This document shows, one piece after another, positions 30,082 to 43,100 of a stretch of 64,000 nucleotides of DNA (the first letter of the stretch is position 1; every line of letters begins with the position of its first letter). The stretch lies in the NCBI GenBank assembly GCA_030248065.1, contig JASAMV010006779.1, forward strand, positions 39,570-103,569, in the 5' to 3' direction. Origin of the DNA: Rhynchonema sp. JSB1_4 (lineage: Eukaryota; Nematoda; Chromadorea; Monhysterida; Xyalidae). Under the pieces are notes generated by a model that had not been told where the DNA came from, ran no database searches, and saw nothing but the letters and a program-made list of their open reading frames with translations. A program made the translations under genes and the position numbers.

Positions 30082-32147
30082 TCAATCTTGGTACCTGAAA
30101 AACAGATTGCCAGACCAAGCAGAATGGCGAAACAGCCACTGATGTTCAGCTTTGACATGATCGGTAGAAATGCGGTTCGCACGCGCAGACCACCTCCTAA
30201 AAGCGCATGTTTCAGAAAAGATACAACAGCAGTAATTGGCATGCCACAAACATTGTCAGCAAGAATTTTCATTACCGGAAGGCTTTCAATGCAATATAAT
30301 ACGCGATATTGGCGAAAATCATGCTGACATGTCTTTGCTGACATGAGAAAAAATGAATAGAAGAGAAATTAAAGAGAGTACATAGACTGGGTACATCTTT
30401 GGCTTTTTTTGCGATTCCCAGGCTTTTGAGTGGTAGTTGCGAACTGTGAATCTATGTAAGGGCGGACTTAGGTTAAACACGGAAATAATTGACATACAAA
30501 AGCTAACCACGGAAATTACATAATTCAAACACAAAATTATTTCGCTCATTTCCGTGCACGGAGATATTTCCGGTTTTCGTGTTCCGTGATTTTTTTATTT
30601 TCACGGAAATATTTCCCTGAACATCATTGCTGTTCGCGTCAACACACAAACTTTTGCCTTGAGCACGCTGGGCTTTTGTCATCATCATCACTCGAAAAGC
30701 ACCATGCCTCTGTTATTTCCGTGTTCCGTGCCACGAAAATATTTCCGTGTTCCGTGATTTTGAAAATTTTTCACGGAACACAAAGAACGGAAATATTTCC
30801 GCGCTTCGGTTCCGTGTTCAACCTATGTCCACCCTAAAATCACCTTGGCTGTAAAAGCAAGCTTTCTGATTCTGGGACAATGTGGAAACTGACCGAAAGC
30901 GGGCCTGATGGCCATACTGAAATTGGCCACCAGGGCAAATGCCATGGAGTTGTAACGCTTCAGAGCGGTAAACGTCATCGCACGAATGAAGAATTGGAAC
31001 CATAACTGGAACATAAATTTGCCAAAAAGTATGTATACATGTACTCATTCTTCGTAGCACGACGGGATGTTTTCAGGAAGGGCGATTGCTCAGTGACAAG
31101 AAATTCATTCTGCTGTTTATGGCTCTTCTATAATCTGCGAAAAGGCCAAAAACACCCCATCGTAGCGTTTGACCGCAATTACTAATCTAATAGTGAGCAT
31201 TAATTACACTAGGTGACCCAGAACGACTGTTCCCCGATTTTTCATAAGGAAACTATGTAGGACTGTAGTTCAGTAATCTCGAAATTATCATGATCAGCCG
31301 ACCGCATGATGTAGCGCGAACATTGCCCACTTAGACATGGCCGAGTAGCGGACGAATGCCAGCATTGAGAGAATGTGCGAATGTTTGGTGAGTGACACGT
31401 CGAATGTGAGACACAGCACGATGCCTGAAACAGCAAGGTGGCGAGTGCAAACTGGTTGCACAAGCAGCGTTTTTGTTGTTGTCACCGCTATGTCTTTGCT
31501 TTTACAGACGGGCGGTGCACGTGGCCATCATCAGTGTGTGATTGCGCCAGAGAAACTGGTGAGCCCCAAAAAGACACAACGGTCTGTGTCCAATTTTGTC
31601 ATCCTGATCAGTCGGTAGGGTCGTGGTTTTATCACCGTGACGTTTTTGTGTTTTTGCCTTTTTTCTAAAGAAATTCACGCAAAGTTATTACGGAACAAAG
31701 CTAAGAAACAGCTTTCCTGCTGTACATGTAAGGCAATCAAAAAGGTACAGGGTGCAGTGGTCTGTTCCGCCCTGCTTTCGCAGACAGACCGAGGCTCCAG
31801 GGCTCGTCAGTGCGAACGCCTCTGGCAAATTTGCCTGCAAAGAGCCATGCCAGCAGATCTTATCAGTAGTAATAAGTCTCTCAGTATCCAAGCAGAAAGT
31901 AATGACCAAAACACGGCCAATCACAAGGTTTCAAACCGCCTTTTAATTTTTAATCTTTGGCAAAAACCGTCAATTTGAAACTAACCAATCAGCGAGTGCA
32001 TGTAGAACAGTTGCAAGGGGTCACTGGAGACTCGTTTCTTCAAATAATTCTCCGTTTGTATCAACGCAGTCACGTGCAGCCCAACGCACGCAAAACCATA
32101 GAACCAAGACAGGAAGTGGGGCCAGACCAGACCGTGTTGGTAGCGAC
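30082..32147 (-). CDS. Second copy of the last five exons of the SLC35-type transporter
   Basis: The exons, in transcription order, are 31986-32147, 31303-31424, 30890-31005, 30276-30323 and 30082-30196. They are the duplicates of the last five exons of the transporter at 33011-36455, with the same lengths and phases and no stop codon, and they encode the C-terminal membrane half (for example NYLKKRVSSDPLQLFYMHSL and LKRYNSMAFALVANFSMAI). There is no copy of the first four exons here. It may be an alternative 3' cassette spliced to exon 4 of the same gene (the phases fit), or a dead partial duplicate. The donor after its first exon is GTTAGT, whereas the other copy has GTTCGT, so this cassette is not obviously the degraded one. 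Confidence 0.65.
30457..30832. mobile_element. Inverted-repeat element with many TTCCGTG motifs, copy in duplication A
   Basis: The inverted ends share AGGGCGGACTTAGGTTAA- and AGGGTGGACATAGGTTGA-type sequence. The interior is packed with ACGGAAATATTTCCGTG-like palindromes. It lies in the intron between the third- and second-last exons of the transporter cassette. The same element sits at the same place in duplication B (about 33383-33757), so its insertion predates the duplication. Confidence 0.6.
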
Positions 32148-33010
32148 CTGTGCGTGATATGGTTCGAGGGATTGACTCTATGACAATTATGAGATTAACG
32201 GGCAGATTGTGGCCTACTGGTGGAGTTAAAAATACTGTTTTATGAGCGTTTCATCAAGGATCTAGGGGTTTTTAAAAGTTTTCAGATTGTCTGGTTTTGA
32301 CCTCTACATACATACATACATATGTACTGGTTTCCAAAACACACCCACATGCAAGCACTGCGCCCCACAACATACAGATTTTGATTTTGTTTTATTGGAG
32401 ATTCGCTTTGTTTGTTTTTATTATCCAATAAACTCTCATTACTTTGTCGCTTTGGGCGATCTGTGCCCATTTATCCCATCCTGTTACATGTGTCCTAACA
32501 ATTCATGACTAAACCAATTCATATACGTTCTTTATGCTTGTTGTACGCCTGTAGCCACTCGGGTCCACACGGGTTACGATAGTTGTGCTAAACCGGTTTA
32601 GCATACACCATTGGCAAGGGTCACTTTTATCTGCTAGTTTATTATTACAAATAAGGCTCAATAACATGGCAATTGATGGGTAAAATTAAGCGAAAAAAAC
32701 GAGGAACGCATTGACATAATCATCGCAGACCAACGTAAACGAATAAACTCTGTCGATCGAAACAAATTCAATGAATTTCCGAACCCAAACTAGGCGCCCG
32801 TCTAAGAACTAGGCAACAGACTAGAATCCCACAATCGCGAACCACACTAGCCAGCTCGAATTTTGTCGAAAACTCGTTCGATTTGCCGCTCGGCCCGAAA
32901 CTCGTCATTCGCTCAAGTGCGCTGCTGGGCGCTTGCACTGAAACATAATATGCTTAACATCTTAAAAATTATTTTATGGTTGTGGTATTACTGTATTTAG
33001 TTTTACAAAC
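32148..33010. other. Spacer between the two transporter 3' cassettes
   Basis: It contains the duplication junction (about 32374-32417) and, from 32418, the left end of copy B, which corresponds to untranslated or intergenic sequence downstream of the gene. A short (ACAT)n run is near 32306-32322. No gene seen. Confidence 0.6.
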
Positions 33011-35271
33011 TCAATCTTGGTACCTGAAAAACAGATTGCCAGACCAAGCAGAATGGCGAAACAGCCACTGATGTTCAGCTTTGACATGATCGGTAGAAAT
33101 GCGGTTCGCACGCGCAGACCACCTCCTAAAAGCGCCGGTTTCAAAAAAGATACACAGCAGATTGGCATGCCACAAACATTGTCAGCAAGAATTTTCATTA
33201 CCGGAAGGCTTTCAATGCAATATAATACGCGATATTGGCGAAAATCATGCTGACATGTCTTTGCTGACATGAGAAAAAATGAATAGAAGAGAAATTAAAG
33301 AGAGTACATAGACTGGGTACATCTTTGGCTTTTTTTGCGATTCCCAGGCTTTTGAGTGGTAGTTGCGAACTGTGAATCTATGTAAGGGCGGACTTAGGTT
33401 AAACACGGAAATAATTGACATACAAAAGCTAACCACGGAAATTACATAATTCAAACACAAAATTATTTCGCTCATTTCCGTGCACGGAGATATTTCCGGT
33501 TTTCGTGTTCCGTGATTTTTTTATTTTCACGGAAATATTTCCCTGACATCATTGCTGTTCGCGTCAACACACAAACTTTTGCCTTGAGCACGCTGGGCTT
33601 TTGTCATCATCATCACTCGAAAAGCACCATGCCTCTGTTATTTCCGTGTTCCGTGCCACGAAAATATTTCCGTGTTCCGTGATTTTGAAAATTTTTCACG
33701 GAACACAAAGAACGGAAATATTTCCGTGCTTCGGTTCCGTGTTCAACCTATGTCCACCCTAAAATCACCTTGGCTGTAAAAGCAAGCTTTCTGATTCTGG
33801 GACAATGTGGAAACTGACCGAAAGCGGGCCTGATGGCCATACTGAAATTGGCCACCAGGGCAAATGCCATGGAGTTGTAACGCTTCAGAGCGGTAAACGT
33901 CATCGCACGAATGAAGAATTGGAACCATAACTGGAACATAAATTTGCCAAAAAGTATGTATACATGTACTCATTCTTCGTAGCACGACGGGATGTTTTCA
34001 GGAAGGGCGATTGCTCAGTGACAAGAAATTCATTCTGCTGTTTATGGCTCTTCTATAATCTGCGAAAAGGCCAAAAACACCCCATCGTAGCGTTTGACCG
34101 CAATTACTAATCTAATAGTGAGCATTAATTACACTAGGTGACCCAGAACGACTGTTCCCCGATTTTTCATAAGGAAACTATGTAGGACTGTAGTTCAGTA
34201 ATCTCGAAATTATCATGATCAGCCGACCGCATGATGTAGCGCGAACATTGCCCACTTAGACATGGCCGAGTAGCGGACGAATGCCAGCATTGAGAGAATG
34301 TGCGAATGTTTGGTGAGTGACACGTCGAATGTGAGACACAGCACGATGCCTGAAACAGCAAGGTGGCGAGTGCAAATTGGTTGCACAAGCAGCGTTTTTG
34401 TTGTTGTCACCGCTATGTCTTTGCTTTTACAGACGGGCGGTGCACGTGGCCATCATCACTGTGTGTGATTGCGCCAGAGAAACTGGTGAGCCCCAAAAAT
34501 ACACAACGGTCTGTGTCCAATTTTGTCATCCTGATCAGTCAGTAGGGTCGTGGTTTTATCACCGTGGCGTTTTTGTGTTTTTGCCTTTTTTCTGAAGGAA
34601 TTCACGCAAAGTTATTACGGAACAAAGCTAAGAAACAGCTTTCCTGCTGTACATGTAAGGCAAACAAAAAGGTACAGGGTGCAGTGGTCTTTTCGAGACG
34701 CCAGGGCTCGTCAGTGCGAACGCCTCTGGCAAATTTGCCTCCAAAAAGCCATGCCAGCAGATCTTATCGGTGGTAATAAGTCTCTCCGTATCCAAGCAGA
34801 AAGTCTTGACCAAAACACGGCCAATCACAAAGTTTCAAACCGCCTTTTAATTTTTAATCTTTGGCAAAAACCGTCAATTTGAAACGAACCAATCAGCGAG
34901 TGCATGTAGAACAGTTGCAAGGGGTCACTGGTGACTCGTTTCTTCAAATAATTTTCCGTTTGTATCAACGCAGCCACGTGCAGCCCAACGCACACAAAAC
35001 CATAGAACCAAGACAGGAAGTGGGGCCAGACCAGACCGTGTTGGTAGCGACCTGTGCGTGATATGGTTCGAGGGATTGACTCTATATGACAATTATGAGA
35101 CTAACGGGCAGATTGTGGCCTACTGGTTGAGTCAAAAATATTCTATGAGCGTTTCATCAAGGATCTGGGGGTTTTCAAAAAGTTTTGAGATGGTCTGGTT
35201 TTGACCTCTACATACAGTACATGTAGTTTCCAAAACACCAACACACCCACATGCAAGCACTGCGCCCGCGA
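32418..35271. repeat. Tandem segmental duplication, copy B
   Basis: Partner of 29459-32373. The junction between the copies is near 32374-32417. Homology ends just inside exon 4 of the transporter gene (35239-35369), so exon 4's 3' edge lies within the duplicated unit and the upstream exons are single-copy. Confidence 0.95.
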
Positions 35272-36455
35272 CAACAATGACCACACCAAAAAAGTACGTC
35301 TGTTCGCGAAACGTGTCTCGTTTTCGATTGCGCAGCAAATGTGAACTCGGGCCGAACTGCAGGAACAGCCTGAAAAATAGGTTTTGGACTATTTTGTCCA
35401 GGTATGTATACTCTGACAATTCTTTTGAGAGAAACTTTTCAAACGCGTTGCCTGATCCGTAAAGTGCATGATGCGTGCACTGGCTATAGCTGTCACGTGA
35501 CTTCTGTAGCCAGTGCACGCATAATGCGCTTTACGGATCAGGCAACGCGGTAGAAAAGTTTCTCCCAAAAGAATTGCCAGAGTATACATAGGTAAATCTA
35601 CAAAAGGCATGCAGGAAGTTGTAAAATATGCCGATTACCGAGCCTGAAATATTGTATACCTCACCACACAAACAACGGTGTGAGCGCTTGTACCATATGG
35701 AATTGTGGAAGATAGTATGACGTTTCAAAATGCACAAACAACATGTCACGAAGATGAAACATCAGCGAAGCGGGCAGTGCACGCCGGATTTCGAATGTGT
35801 CCAAACCGGGCAGGTGGGTTGAACCACGAAATCTGTAGATGAACCGAACGAAGTGACAATGCAAAAATTGAGCAATAATGGAATGGTGCTGTCGTCAAGT
35901 TACGTTGTCAACTGAAGCCGCGCTATGGGCGCAAAAAAATTACACCTGGGAGTTGACGATAGGAGATGACCACGGTCGGACATGTCTTGGTCTCACCTGA
36001 CGTAATGAGCTTTACTTTTGTCAATATCTTAAATATTTGCGTCCGTGGGAATCACGTTGCTCGAAACTAGCGGCTTCCGTAAATTCCGAAAAATTATTCT
36101 CAACAGAAAAGCTACTGCATGTACCAAGCCAGGTCCGATCGCCTAGAGTTTGGATACATTGATCTTCGAAAATTTCTGCGACGTACTGTGTGAACCAACT
36201 GATTGTCAGACCAAAGACGTGCTGCATGAGAATATTGTCCAGATTGTGGTTGACCAGCGCCACCGAACGAAAAATCTGTAGAAACGAAACGAACAACAAG
36301 AAATCGAAAATCGCAAATTCAGAAAAAATATGTGAAAGTTAACTGACGGTGATCAGGTCTCCAACGGCCCATTGTAGAATGACTAAGAAAAGCAGCGAAT
36401 AACCGGGCGCATAATGATACCACAGATATTCATAATACGACAACTGGCGTGCCAT
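33011..36455 (-). CDS. SLC35-type (TPT/EamA-fold) nucleotide-sugar transporter
   Basis: Nine exons join in phase to 352 residues: 36348-36455, 36187-36275, 35665-35832, 35239-35369, 34890-35051, 34228-34349, 33815-33930, 33202-33249, 33011-33125. It starts MARQLSYYEYLWYHYAPGYS. Hallmarks in order are RRALPASLMFHL...QALTPLFVW (matching the LP.S..F...ALTPLF region of triose-phosphate-transporter folds), the FGVVIVVAGAVLACG helix, NYLKKRVSSDPLQLFYMHSL (the cytosolic KK then L-x-FYN-type motif), LKRYNSMAFALV (equivalent to CT-YNSALTT) and a final helix MIFANIAYYIALKAF. Family members exchange nucleotide sugars across Golgi or ER membranes; substrate cannot be told. The segment between the exons at 33815 and 33202 is shorter than usual, so the donor at 33815 or a missed small exon is uncertain. 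The last five exons are duplicated downstream at 30082-32147. Confidence 0.82.
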
Positions 36456-37228
36456 ATTCTTGTCTGATTTTTGTGTTTGCAACGGCGCTCTCTGTTTGTG
36501 TGTTTCTGCTTTGTTAAAAATGAAGATACACTGTGTCTATATATTGTTCAACTGAGCAGAAATGCACAACGACCATGGTCTCTTTGTCTTTCCAAGTGTA
36601 ATTAGTACACTCTGCAACCATGCATTACACGTATACTTTGTCACTAATTGCTAATTACAGCTGCTTGTCACAACGAACGTCACTATGGCTGCATTTGTAT
36701 AAATGCGGTTTGCGGCTCGTAGCCGCAACCGCAAGCCGCATTTATATAACCATTTTTGCGGCCACGGCGCTGTTGCGGTGATGATGACAACTTCCAGCTT
36801 GTTGACCTCATGCATGTTGGCGCAAACAGCAACTAAAAACGGATCGCAGCCGCAAAATTCGTTATATAAATGCGGTTTGCGGTTGCGGCTACGAGCCGCA
36901 AACCGCATTTATATAAATGCAGCCCATACGAACAAACGTTTCAATCTCTAAAGTCCACTCAGGTCCAGGTCCACGTTACTCGCACGTGTGGAAGCGCAGT
37001 GCACAGCTGGTGTTACGTACCAGTCTCCTCAGTGGGCCAGCCCACTGCAGTCCAAAGGGCTTTCCTGATTCTTATCGGTTCAACCTAATCATATGTGCAG
37101 CAGCAAAATGATATTTATAACCTGACAATCACCCTTGTGATGTTCTTTAGGTGTTGACTAAAATGTGCTCAAAATCTACGTTTCTTTCGTTGCATTGCGT
37201 TGCGTATACCACGCGTGTCGAGCCACAG
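36456..37228. other. Divergent intergenic region
   Basis: Between the start of the transporter (minus) and the first recognisable exon of the dehydrogenase (plus). It holds the inverted-repeat element 36687-36924. The unresolved first exon of the dehydrogenase, with its start codon and N-terminal membrane segment, should be in this stretch or just after it. Confidence 0.5.
36687..36924. mobile_element. Harbinger-like MITE with GGCTGCATTT ends
   Basis: The ends GGCTGCATTTGTATAAATGC and its near-perfect complement enclose a GC-rich palindromic block (AATGCGGTTTGCGGCT...), with about 60-bp inverted arms. The centre carries the GATGACAACTTCCAGC...GTTGACCTCATGCATG core shared with 17.7, 43.1 and 54.9 kb. 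The flanks TAT/CAT do not give a clean 3-bp duplication. Confidence 0.7.
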
Positions 37229-39764
37229 TGGTCTACCATGTTCTTCCAAAGTTTGCTTGGTCAAGCAGCAATTTGGTCCAGAAATTTGGACAAAGGTGGT
37301 GCGGTAGGTCAATCAGTGTTGTCGCTTTTTGTTGAATGGGAACAATAAAGGCGAAATTTCCTTATTTAGAACACGGTATTAGTGAAAACTTGATGAATTG
37401 TAGCTCCTAAACAGTTATGTACATACGTACATTCTTTCGCTACTTTATCCATCAGCGATTTCCGATCATCTAAACCCTTTAGTGCACCAGATCGTAATCA
37501 GTCAGAATACCGACTTCACAGATCAGAATTTTCGAGAGCAAATGCATTATCATTCTGTAAGTTTTTACATCGACCAGAGAGGGAAGACCGAGATCCACAT
37601 TTAAAGGAAAGACAAAGTCAATTGCGGGAAAGCCATGATAAACGATTTCCCCCAATATACCTACAGTGCTCACCGGTTGTACGGATGGCATCGGCAGATC
37701 GTACACGATCGAGTTGGCCAATCGGGGATTGCGAAATTTCATCCTGATCGGGCGGAACGAGCAAAAGTTGGACAGCGTTGCCATCGAGCTCATGTCGGAC
37801 CACCCGGATGCCAAAGTTCACACTTATGTTTTGGACCTGGCCACGGCGGGGGACATGGAATTCGACAAATTGCGCTCATTTATGACACAATTTGAAGCTG
37901 GATTAGTCGGTCAGTCAGTTCAAGGTCTGAAGTAATTTTTAAAAAGATATTTGTAAAGCGAATCGTGATTTCAGTGCTCTGCGCTGGCATAATGGCAGGA
38001 GAGTTTGAGCGATTCTGCGATCAGGTGCGCTTAAAATGTGCTAAGCCGTTTTTATACCCTACCTCCTTATGGATATTCCCAATGAAATACGGTCGTTCAG
38101 AGTGCATAAGGTGCCAAAAATGGCCATGCATGTTTTATGACAGGTGGGTTAAAAATCGCCAATTCAACAAGCACTAGATAAAAAATGTCTTTTGGATATG
38201 CCCCTCCTTTGCAAAGGTTGGCTCCGCCGCGTGTGGACTACACCATGATTAACTCAGACCAAGAGCCAGCGTAAAGTCTTAATTTCCAGCCTTCCCAGTG
38301 CAACCGAGTGCTACGCGTGAATTTATTGTCCCCAATCCAGCTGCTGCACGTTTTCATACCACCTATGAAACATCAGGGCGGTGGTCAAATAGTGCTGGTC
38401 TCATCAATGGTGACCTTCAAAGCGCAATCGTGGCTCGGCGCTTACTCTGTGTCAAAGGTTTCTATTTTTTGAGCAAGTTATGCATCTTCAATATCGCGTT
38501 CAGCAAAGGCCAGAAACAACACACTCAAGAAATGACGGTTTTTTTATATTATCAACGCTGCGGTATATTTTTTTATAAATGGTTTAAAATTTTTCGGTGC
38601 CTCAATGTTCGTATGGTTTTCGTTATGGCTCAGTCAGATAGACCCGGAACCCGAAACCCGATATATTTTTTTTCTACGTCCGTGTTTCTGGTTTTGAAGG
38701 GAAAACTGACTGTACCATACGTACTTGTTTGCGTCAGACATAAGTAGCAAAACCGAAACATTTTCGAATATCATGCTTTCTGTTTCGGGTTTCGGTTGTT
38801 GCAAAACTGGAAGCCCGAAACCCGGACATAAAAAACATACCGTAAAAACCTAAATACAAGGGGGGCTCTATTAATTCACTGACCCCATTTTCAAAAAATT
38901 ATTTTCGTTTCTCAGCGAGAGCGTTCCAAATCCGGTGTTATTTTCGATCGATATTCCGAGGGGGGCTCTATTTAGGTTTTTACGGTATTTCGGGTTTCTG
39001 GTCTATCTGGGCGAGTCCTTACTTTTCCAGATCGGTCTGAATGCAGTGGCCAGCTGCCTTAGTGACTACCAAGATGACAACATTACTGTTCAAGTATGAT
39101 ACCTACTGCGTTCTTTGGTATTTCAACCATTTATTTGAAAGAAATTTAAAAACTTGTTCTCGGCTTTTAGCTACTCACACCTGGGTTTGTGGCGACAAAA
39201 ATGACCAAATTGAAAGCAGCCAAATCAGACAAGCTGCCATTCTTTGCTGTTACGCCTGACAACTATGCACGACAAGCTATTGACATCATGGGCATGACAC
39301 ATCAGGCTGCCGGATGCTTTAATCATGAATTGCAGGTCAGGTGGAAAAAAATTTTGAGGATAATATTTTTCGAAAGTTTACGATCGGGTCTTGCCTGTCT
39401 AAATCACGTGACATTTTCTATCAAAAATAATTCTAAATTTAAGCGTGTAGATTTCGTCAGTATGAGCCGGGTGCAGAAACATAGACACTTCACGGTAACG
39501 CTGGTCAATCGTGGAAAAGTTCGAAATGGTTCTCGATCCAAAAAAAAGTCATGCGACACGCAGTCACATCCGATTCGATCACATTAAAGTCTATGTCGTC
39601 CATGAATCATGAAACTCGTTGGATGCCCATTTATATACTTCCAGATCATGCTCTACCATCTGCTGTCCATTTTTCCACCAATGTTTACGATGCAGCTGGA
39701 ACGTATGGCAAAGATTTACTTGAAAAGAAGATACCTTCAACTTGAGCGGAACAAGACCGATTAA
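37229..39764 (+). CDS. LET-767/HSD17B12-like short-chain dehydrogenase/reductase
   Basis: Exons about 37229-37303, then 37667-37909, 37975-38024, 38299-38457, 39031-39093, 39171-39335 and 39645-39764 join in phase; the stop is TAA 39762-39764. The cofactor loop is TGCTDGIG preceded by QKFGQRWCVL, as in 17-beta-HSD12/very-long-chain 3-ketoacyl-CoA reductases. The catalytic serine is in VLVSSM and the active-site tyrosine and lysine in AYSVSK. The typical continuation TPGFVATKM and a C-terminal hydrophobic YHLLSIFPP segment follow. The usual NNVG motif reads LCAG. Family members reduce 3-ketoacyl-CoA in fatty-acid elongation or act on steroids at the ER. The initiating exon is not identified: the frame upstream of 37229 is open (hydrophobic, VSFVALRCVY) back to a TAA near 37158 but has no ATG. 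An AATAAA follows at 39844. Confidence 0.9.
38635..39009. mobile_element. Nested inverted-repeat elements in a dehydrogenase intron
   Basis: Outer ends (CAGATAGACCCGGAACC and its approximate complement CTGGTCTATCTG) enclose an inner hairpin at 38838-38987 whose arms read TACCGTAAAAACCTAAATA and its complement around GGGGGGCTCTATT blocks. This suggests one element inserted within another. Confidence 0.55.
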
Positions 39765-40103
39765 TTGGCTGGTTTTTGACACCTTAAGAATGTATAGGTC
39801 TTGCAAGGTGACCGTTGGTTCTTGTTATTTTTGTTTTCTTTTAAATAAAATCCGAAGTAAGATCAATATGGCAACAACTTACATACGGGCAATGGCAGCG
39901 CCAGTGAAGAAAAACGGTCATCAAATACTAATGAAGGAACCAACAACATCTATGTAAAAAACTAGCGCTCAAACCCCAAATATTGAAGCAGTACAGTTGA
40001 AAAGCGGGTGACATGTGAATGGAAGTATAAGTGTGACAATATGAAACAAAATCCATTTTTAGAAAACAACCGGGTGGACATACTAAGGTGCCAAATCAAA
40101 AAA
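39765..40103. other. Convergent intergenic gap
   Basis: 3' ends of the dehydrogenase (plus) and the eight-helix membrane protein (minus). The plus-strand AATAAA at 39844-39849 is the only signal seen. Confidence 0.6.
39844..39849 (+). terminator. Polyadenylation signal AATAAA
   Basis: AATAAA lies 80 nt past the TAA of the dehydrogenase on the same strand, a normal position for cleavage and polyadenylation. Confidence 0.6.
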
Positions 40104-43100
40104 TCAATCATAGATGGATGATCGACTAAAGGCATTGAGCAGCGACAAGACGAAATGAGTGATTCCGGCGGTGATCAAACCGGTGCACGCTGTCAGCTGC
40201 AAGTGGCCAATCTCTTCGTTCATGTACACTTCGGGCCAAGTGTAGTAAATGGGACCATAGGTCAACCGACGGTAGCATTCGTCGTAATACCGCTCGCGCC
40301 ACACACACTGACGTTTGTAGAGACCTGTGGAGAATTGGGGGCAAGTTGGTACTTGTGAAAACACTATCGGAGCTGTTATTATCACCGACAAGCTCCGGTC
40401 CAGTTTAAGCCGATGGCTATAGAACCGGGAAATGGAAGTGGAATCGTAACTTTGAAATGGGAGTAACGAAATGAGAAATATGAGACAACATTAATAAAAT
40501 GAACATTAGTGAAATGTTTGCCTACATCCATAGCGATCGGCTTTTCATGGGGTGCAACATGGTAATTCTCGTTCATCACAGCGATTTTACGTCGGCAGAT
40601 TTGTTTTTTTGTGCAACTTTGGGCCTCATCGGTACACATTTTTATCGAACAACACTGGACACCACACCAAGTATAGAGAGAGCACCATGCGATCTCGAGA
40701 GGCTATGAGTCTGTTCCCGAAGTAGTCACCCTTCTCAAGGAAGAAGTGATTTGTAGGGTCTAGAACTAATGGCACTGCCAAATGTCCATCTATGGTGCTC
40801 ACCTCTGGCCGACAGTCGTGCGATCCAGCAGAAGAGCGCGAATCCATTGACGGCAACGAGAGCCATGCCGAGACCAGCGCCCAGAACGTTGATGCACCTT
40901 GGAAAATCAGGGAATTGTTAGGTTGATATATTGGCCAGAATTACAACCAAAACCGCAAGTATTTTAATCCTGCTTTTAGAACGTAATCCATGCACACCAC
41001 GAGAACGTCACGTTACAGAGACCAAAAACGGTGTCGGTTCCGACATCACGTCACTACAAAGAGAGTAGAGACTGTATAGATATCAATACCGAACCGTACC
41101 TGACAATGGTTCCCTTTGAGTCAGTACGCCACGTGAGCACTGCCTGTAACGCGATGAGCACGCCAGCCCAGAGGCCAAATCCGACGTAAAAGTACGTGCA
41201 GCAATAGAGTGTGTGCAGGGCGCCAAAAACGATCACCAAGAGGCCGAGTGGTATCTGAACGTGGTAGGGCCGCACACGAAGTTGGCACTCGAATAATGCG
41301 TACGACGCGATGCATGAGCACACGATGATCTGTAACGAATGGAAATGGGTATACCTACATGTTGGCGCAGTGGGATCTCAAACGTGACTTGTTTTTTTAT
41401 TGAAAATTTTTGAATATGTTGATAGTTATGATATTTGAAGATCTATAAAGCTGGTTAGAAAAAACTGTAGCACCAGCAAATGTCTTAAATTCCTCATTTT
41501 ATACTCCTGATGGAAATTTCCATTGGTTTCGTTCATATCACCATCAAGACGGTGTAAAAGTGAAATGAAATACAACACAAACTATTGATTGAAGGGCTGG
41601 AATACAGATACTGATGTACAGTGGTTGTGTTGTGTCACATCTAATTCCAGTTTTGCTTCAACATTATACCTACATACAGTATTCTTAACCTGTAGAGCAG
41701 CCATAACAGCCAATGCTACGGATACACTGAACGCGGCGTGCTGTGTGGCCACGGAACGATTGCTGGGTTGACCATTGGGACAGAATGGACAGGGCAATAA
41801 GTCAGGCACCCAGTGCAACGAACGTTGACAGGTCGGTGTGAAATAGGACGTGCGGAAGTCGAGACCTTCGGTGGATATACTTTTATGAAAAATTTATATT
41901 TGTACAAAATTAAATTTTTTGGGGCCCAATTCTGAGAGATATCAAACTAGGCGATAAGATCTGATCTCCTTTGGTCACGTGACAATCTTGCAGCAAGGAT
42001 ATTTCGAGAATTGTTTGAATGAGAACACCTTCATTCAGTTTGGTCCAAGTTGTGCATCAGGACAGTTTGCAATATCGTATCGAGCAAAAAAATCATCTGA
42101 CCAAACAGATCCACTACCCTCCCAGAGCGATGTTGTTGCAAGAAAAAAAAGATATTTTTATGCGCAATTCCAGCTTTCAATCGTTTGACATACATAACAA
42201 CAGAATCTTATATTGTAGATTTCTAATTTCGTTGCGTCATGCATTTTTTACAGGCGCGGGGAAACTCCCGTTCGAAGTCGAAACAGGCAACAAGCTCAGT
42301 GAACACGGTGACCAAGCCACGCAGCTGACACACACGGCTTGTGTGACTGAAACAGTCGAAACGCACACGAGCCAGCTTCGTGGCTTGTTGACTGTGTTGA
42401 GCTTGTTGCCTGCCTCGACTTCGAACGGGAGTTTCCCTGCGTCTGTAAAAACGCATGAAGCAACGAAATTAGAAATTCACTATACCACGAATAACCAATG
42501 AGAATATCAAATACTAACCATAGCACGCCGCGGCTGTTTGGTCCAGTTTTGTGCTGATGTGCGGTGCACCGTGATGACATAGTGCCTCCAAGCTGCACGC
42601 ACACAACACGCAAATGCCGGCGCACACGCACAACACTTGTAGCAGCAGCGCGCAGCTGGAAAGTAGATTGGGCTCAAGTGATTTTGATAATTTTCATGTT
42701 TCGGAATTTCTCATCGAATCAAATTAGCCACTGTTTTGCCGGAGTGGTCTTGTGCGTTTGCAAACGTATACCAGGTACATGTACATACATGCGATAGGCA
42801 TAGCCCAACCACCAGCTCATGAGACGCTCGTATGGTTCTGCGCGTTTCGAAAACAAAAAAAGCACGCCCATATTTCTCTTTCTTTTGTTTTCGGAAACAC
42901 TGTAACAGGCGTCTCATTTGCTCGTGAGAAACTCATGAGACGATTTATTTTGAAGTTGACTTGTACGGATCCAATAATGTTCTGGTTCCACGTACATATT
43001 TCGGAAATGAAAGAAAGAGAAACGCATGTATTTTTTTTAAAAACACGCTCTCTACCTCGCTGCGTACATTCCCTTTTCACTCCAAAAACACTTGTGTGTT

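Larger units (their letters stand above)
29459..32373. repeat. Tandem segmental duplication, copy A (about 2.9 kb)
   Basis: This is nearly identical to 32418-35271 in the same orientation. It contains five exons of the SLC35-type gene and the 30457-30832 inverted-repeat element. Single-base and small indel differences cluster in the first 500 bp of the two copies and around 31.74-31.80 kb. Confidence 0.95.

Noticed and set aside
36703..36951. Open frames on both strands at the 36.7-kb palindrome
   Set aside because: They are mirror images across the inverted arms of a MITE and lack any domain.
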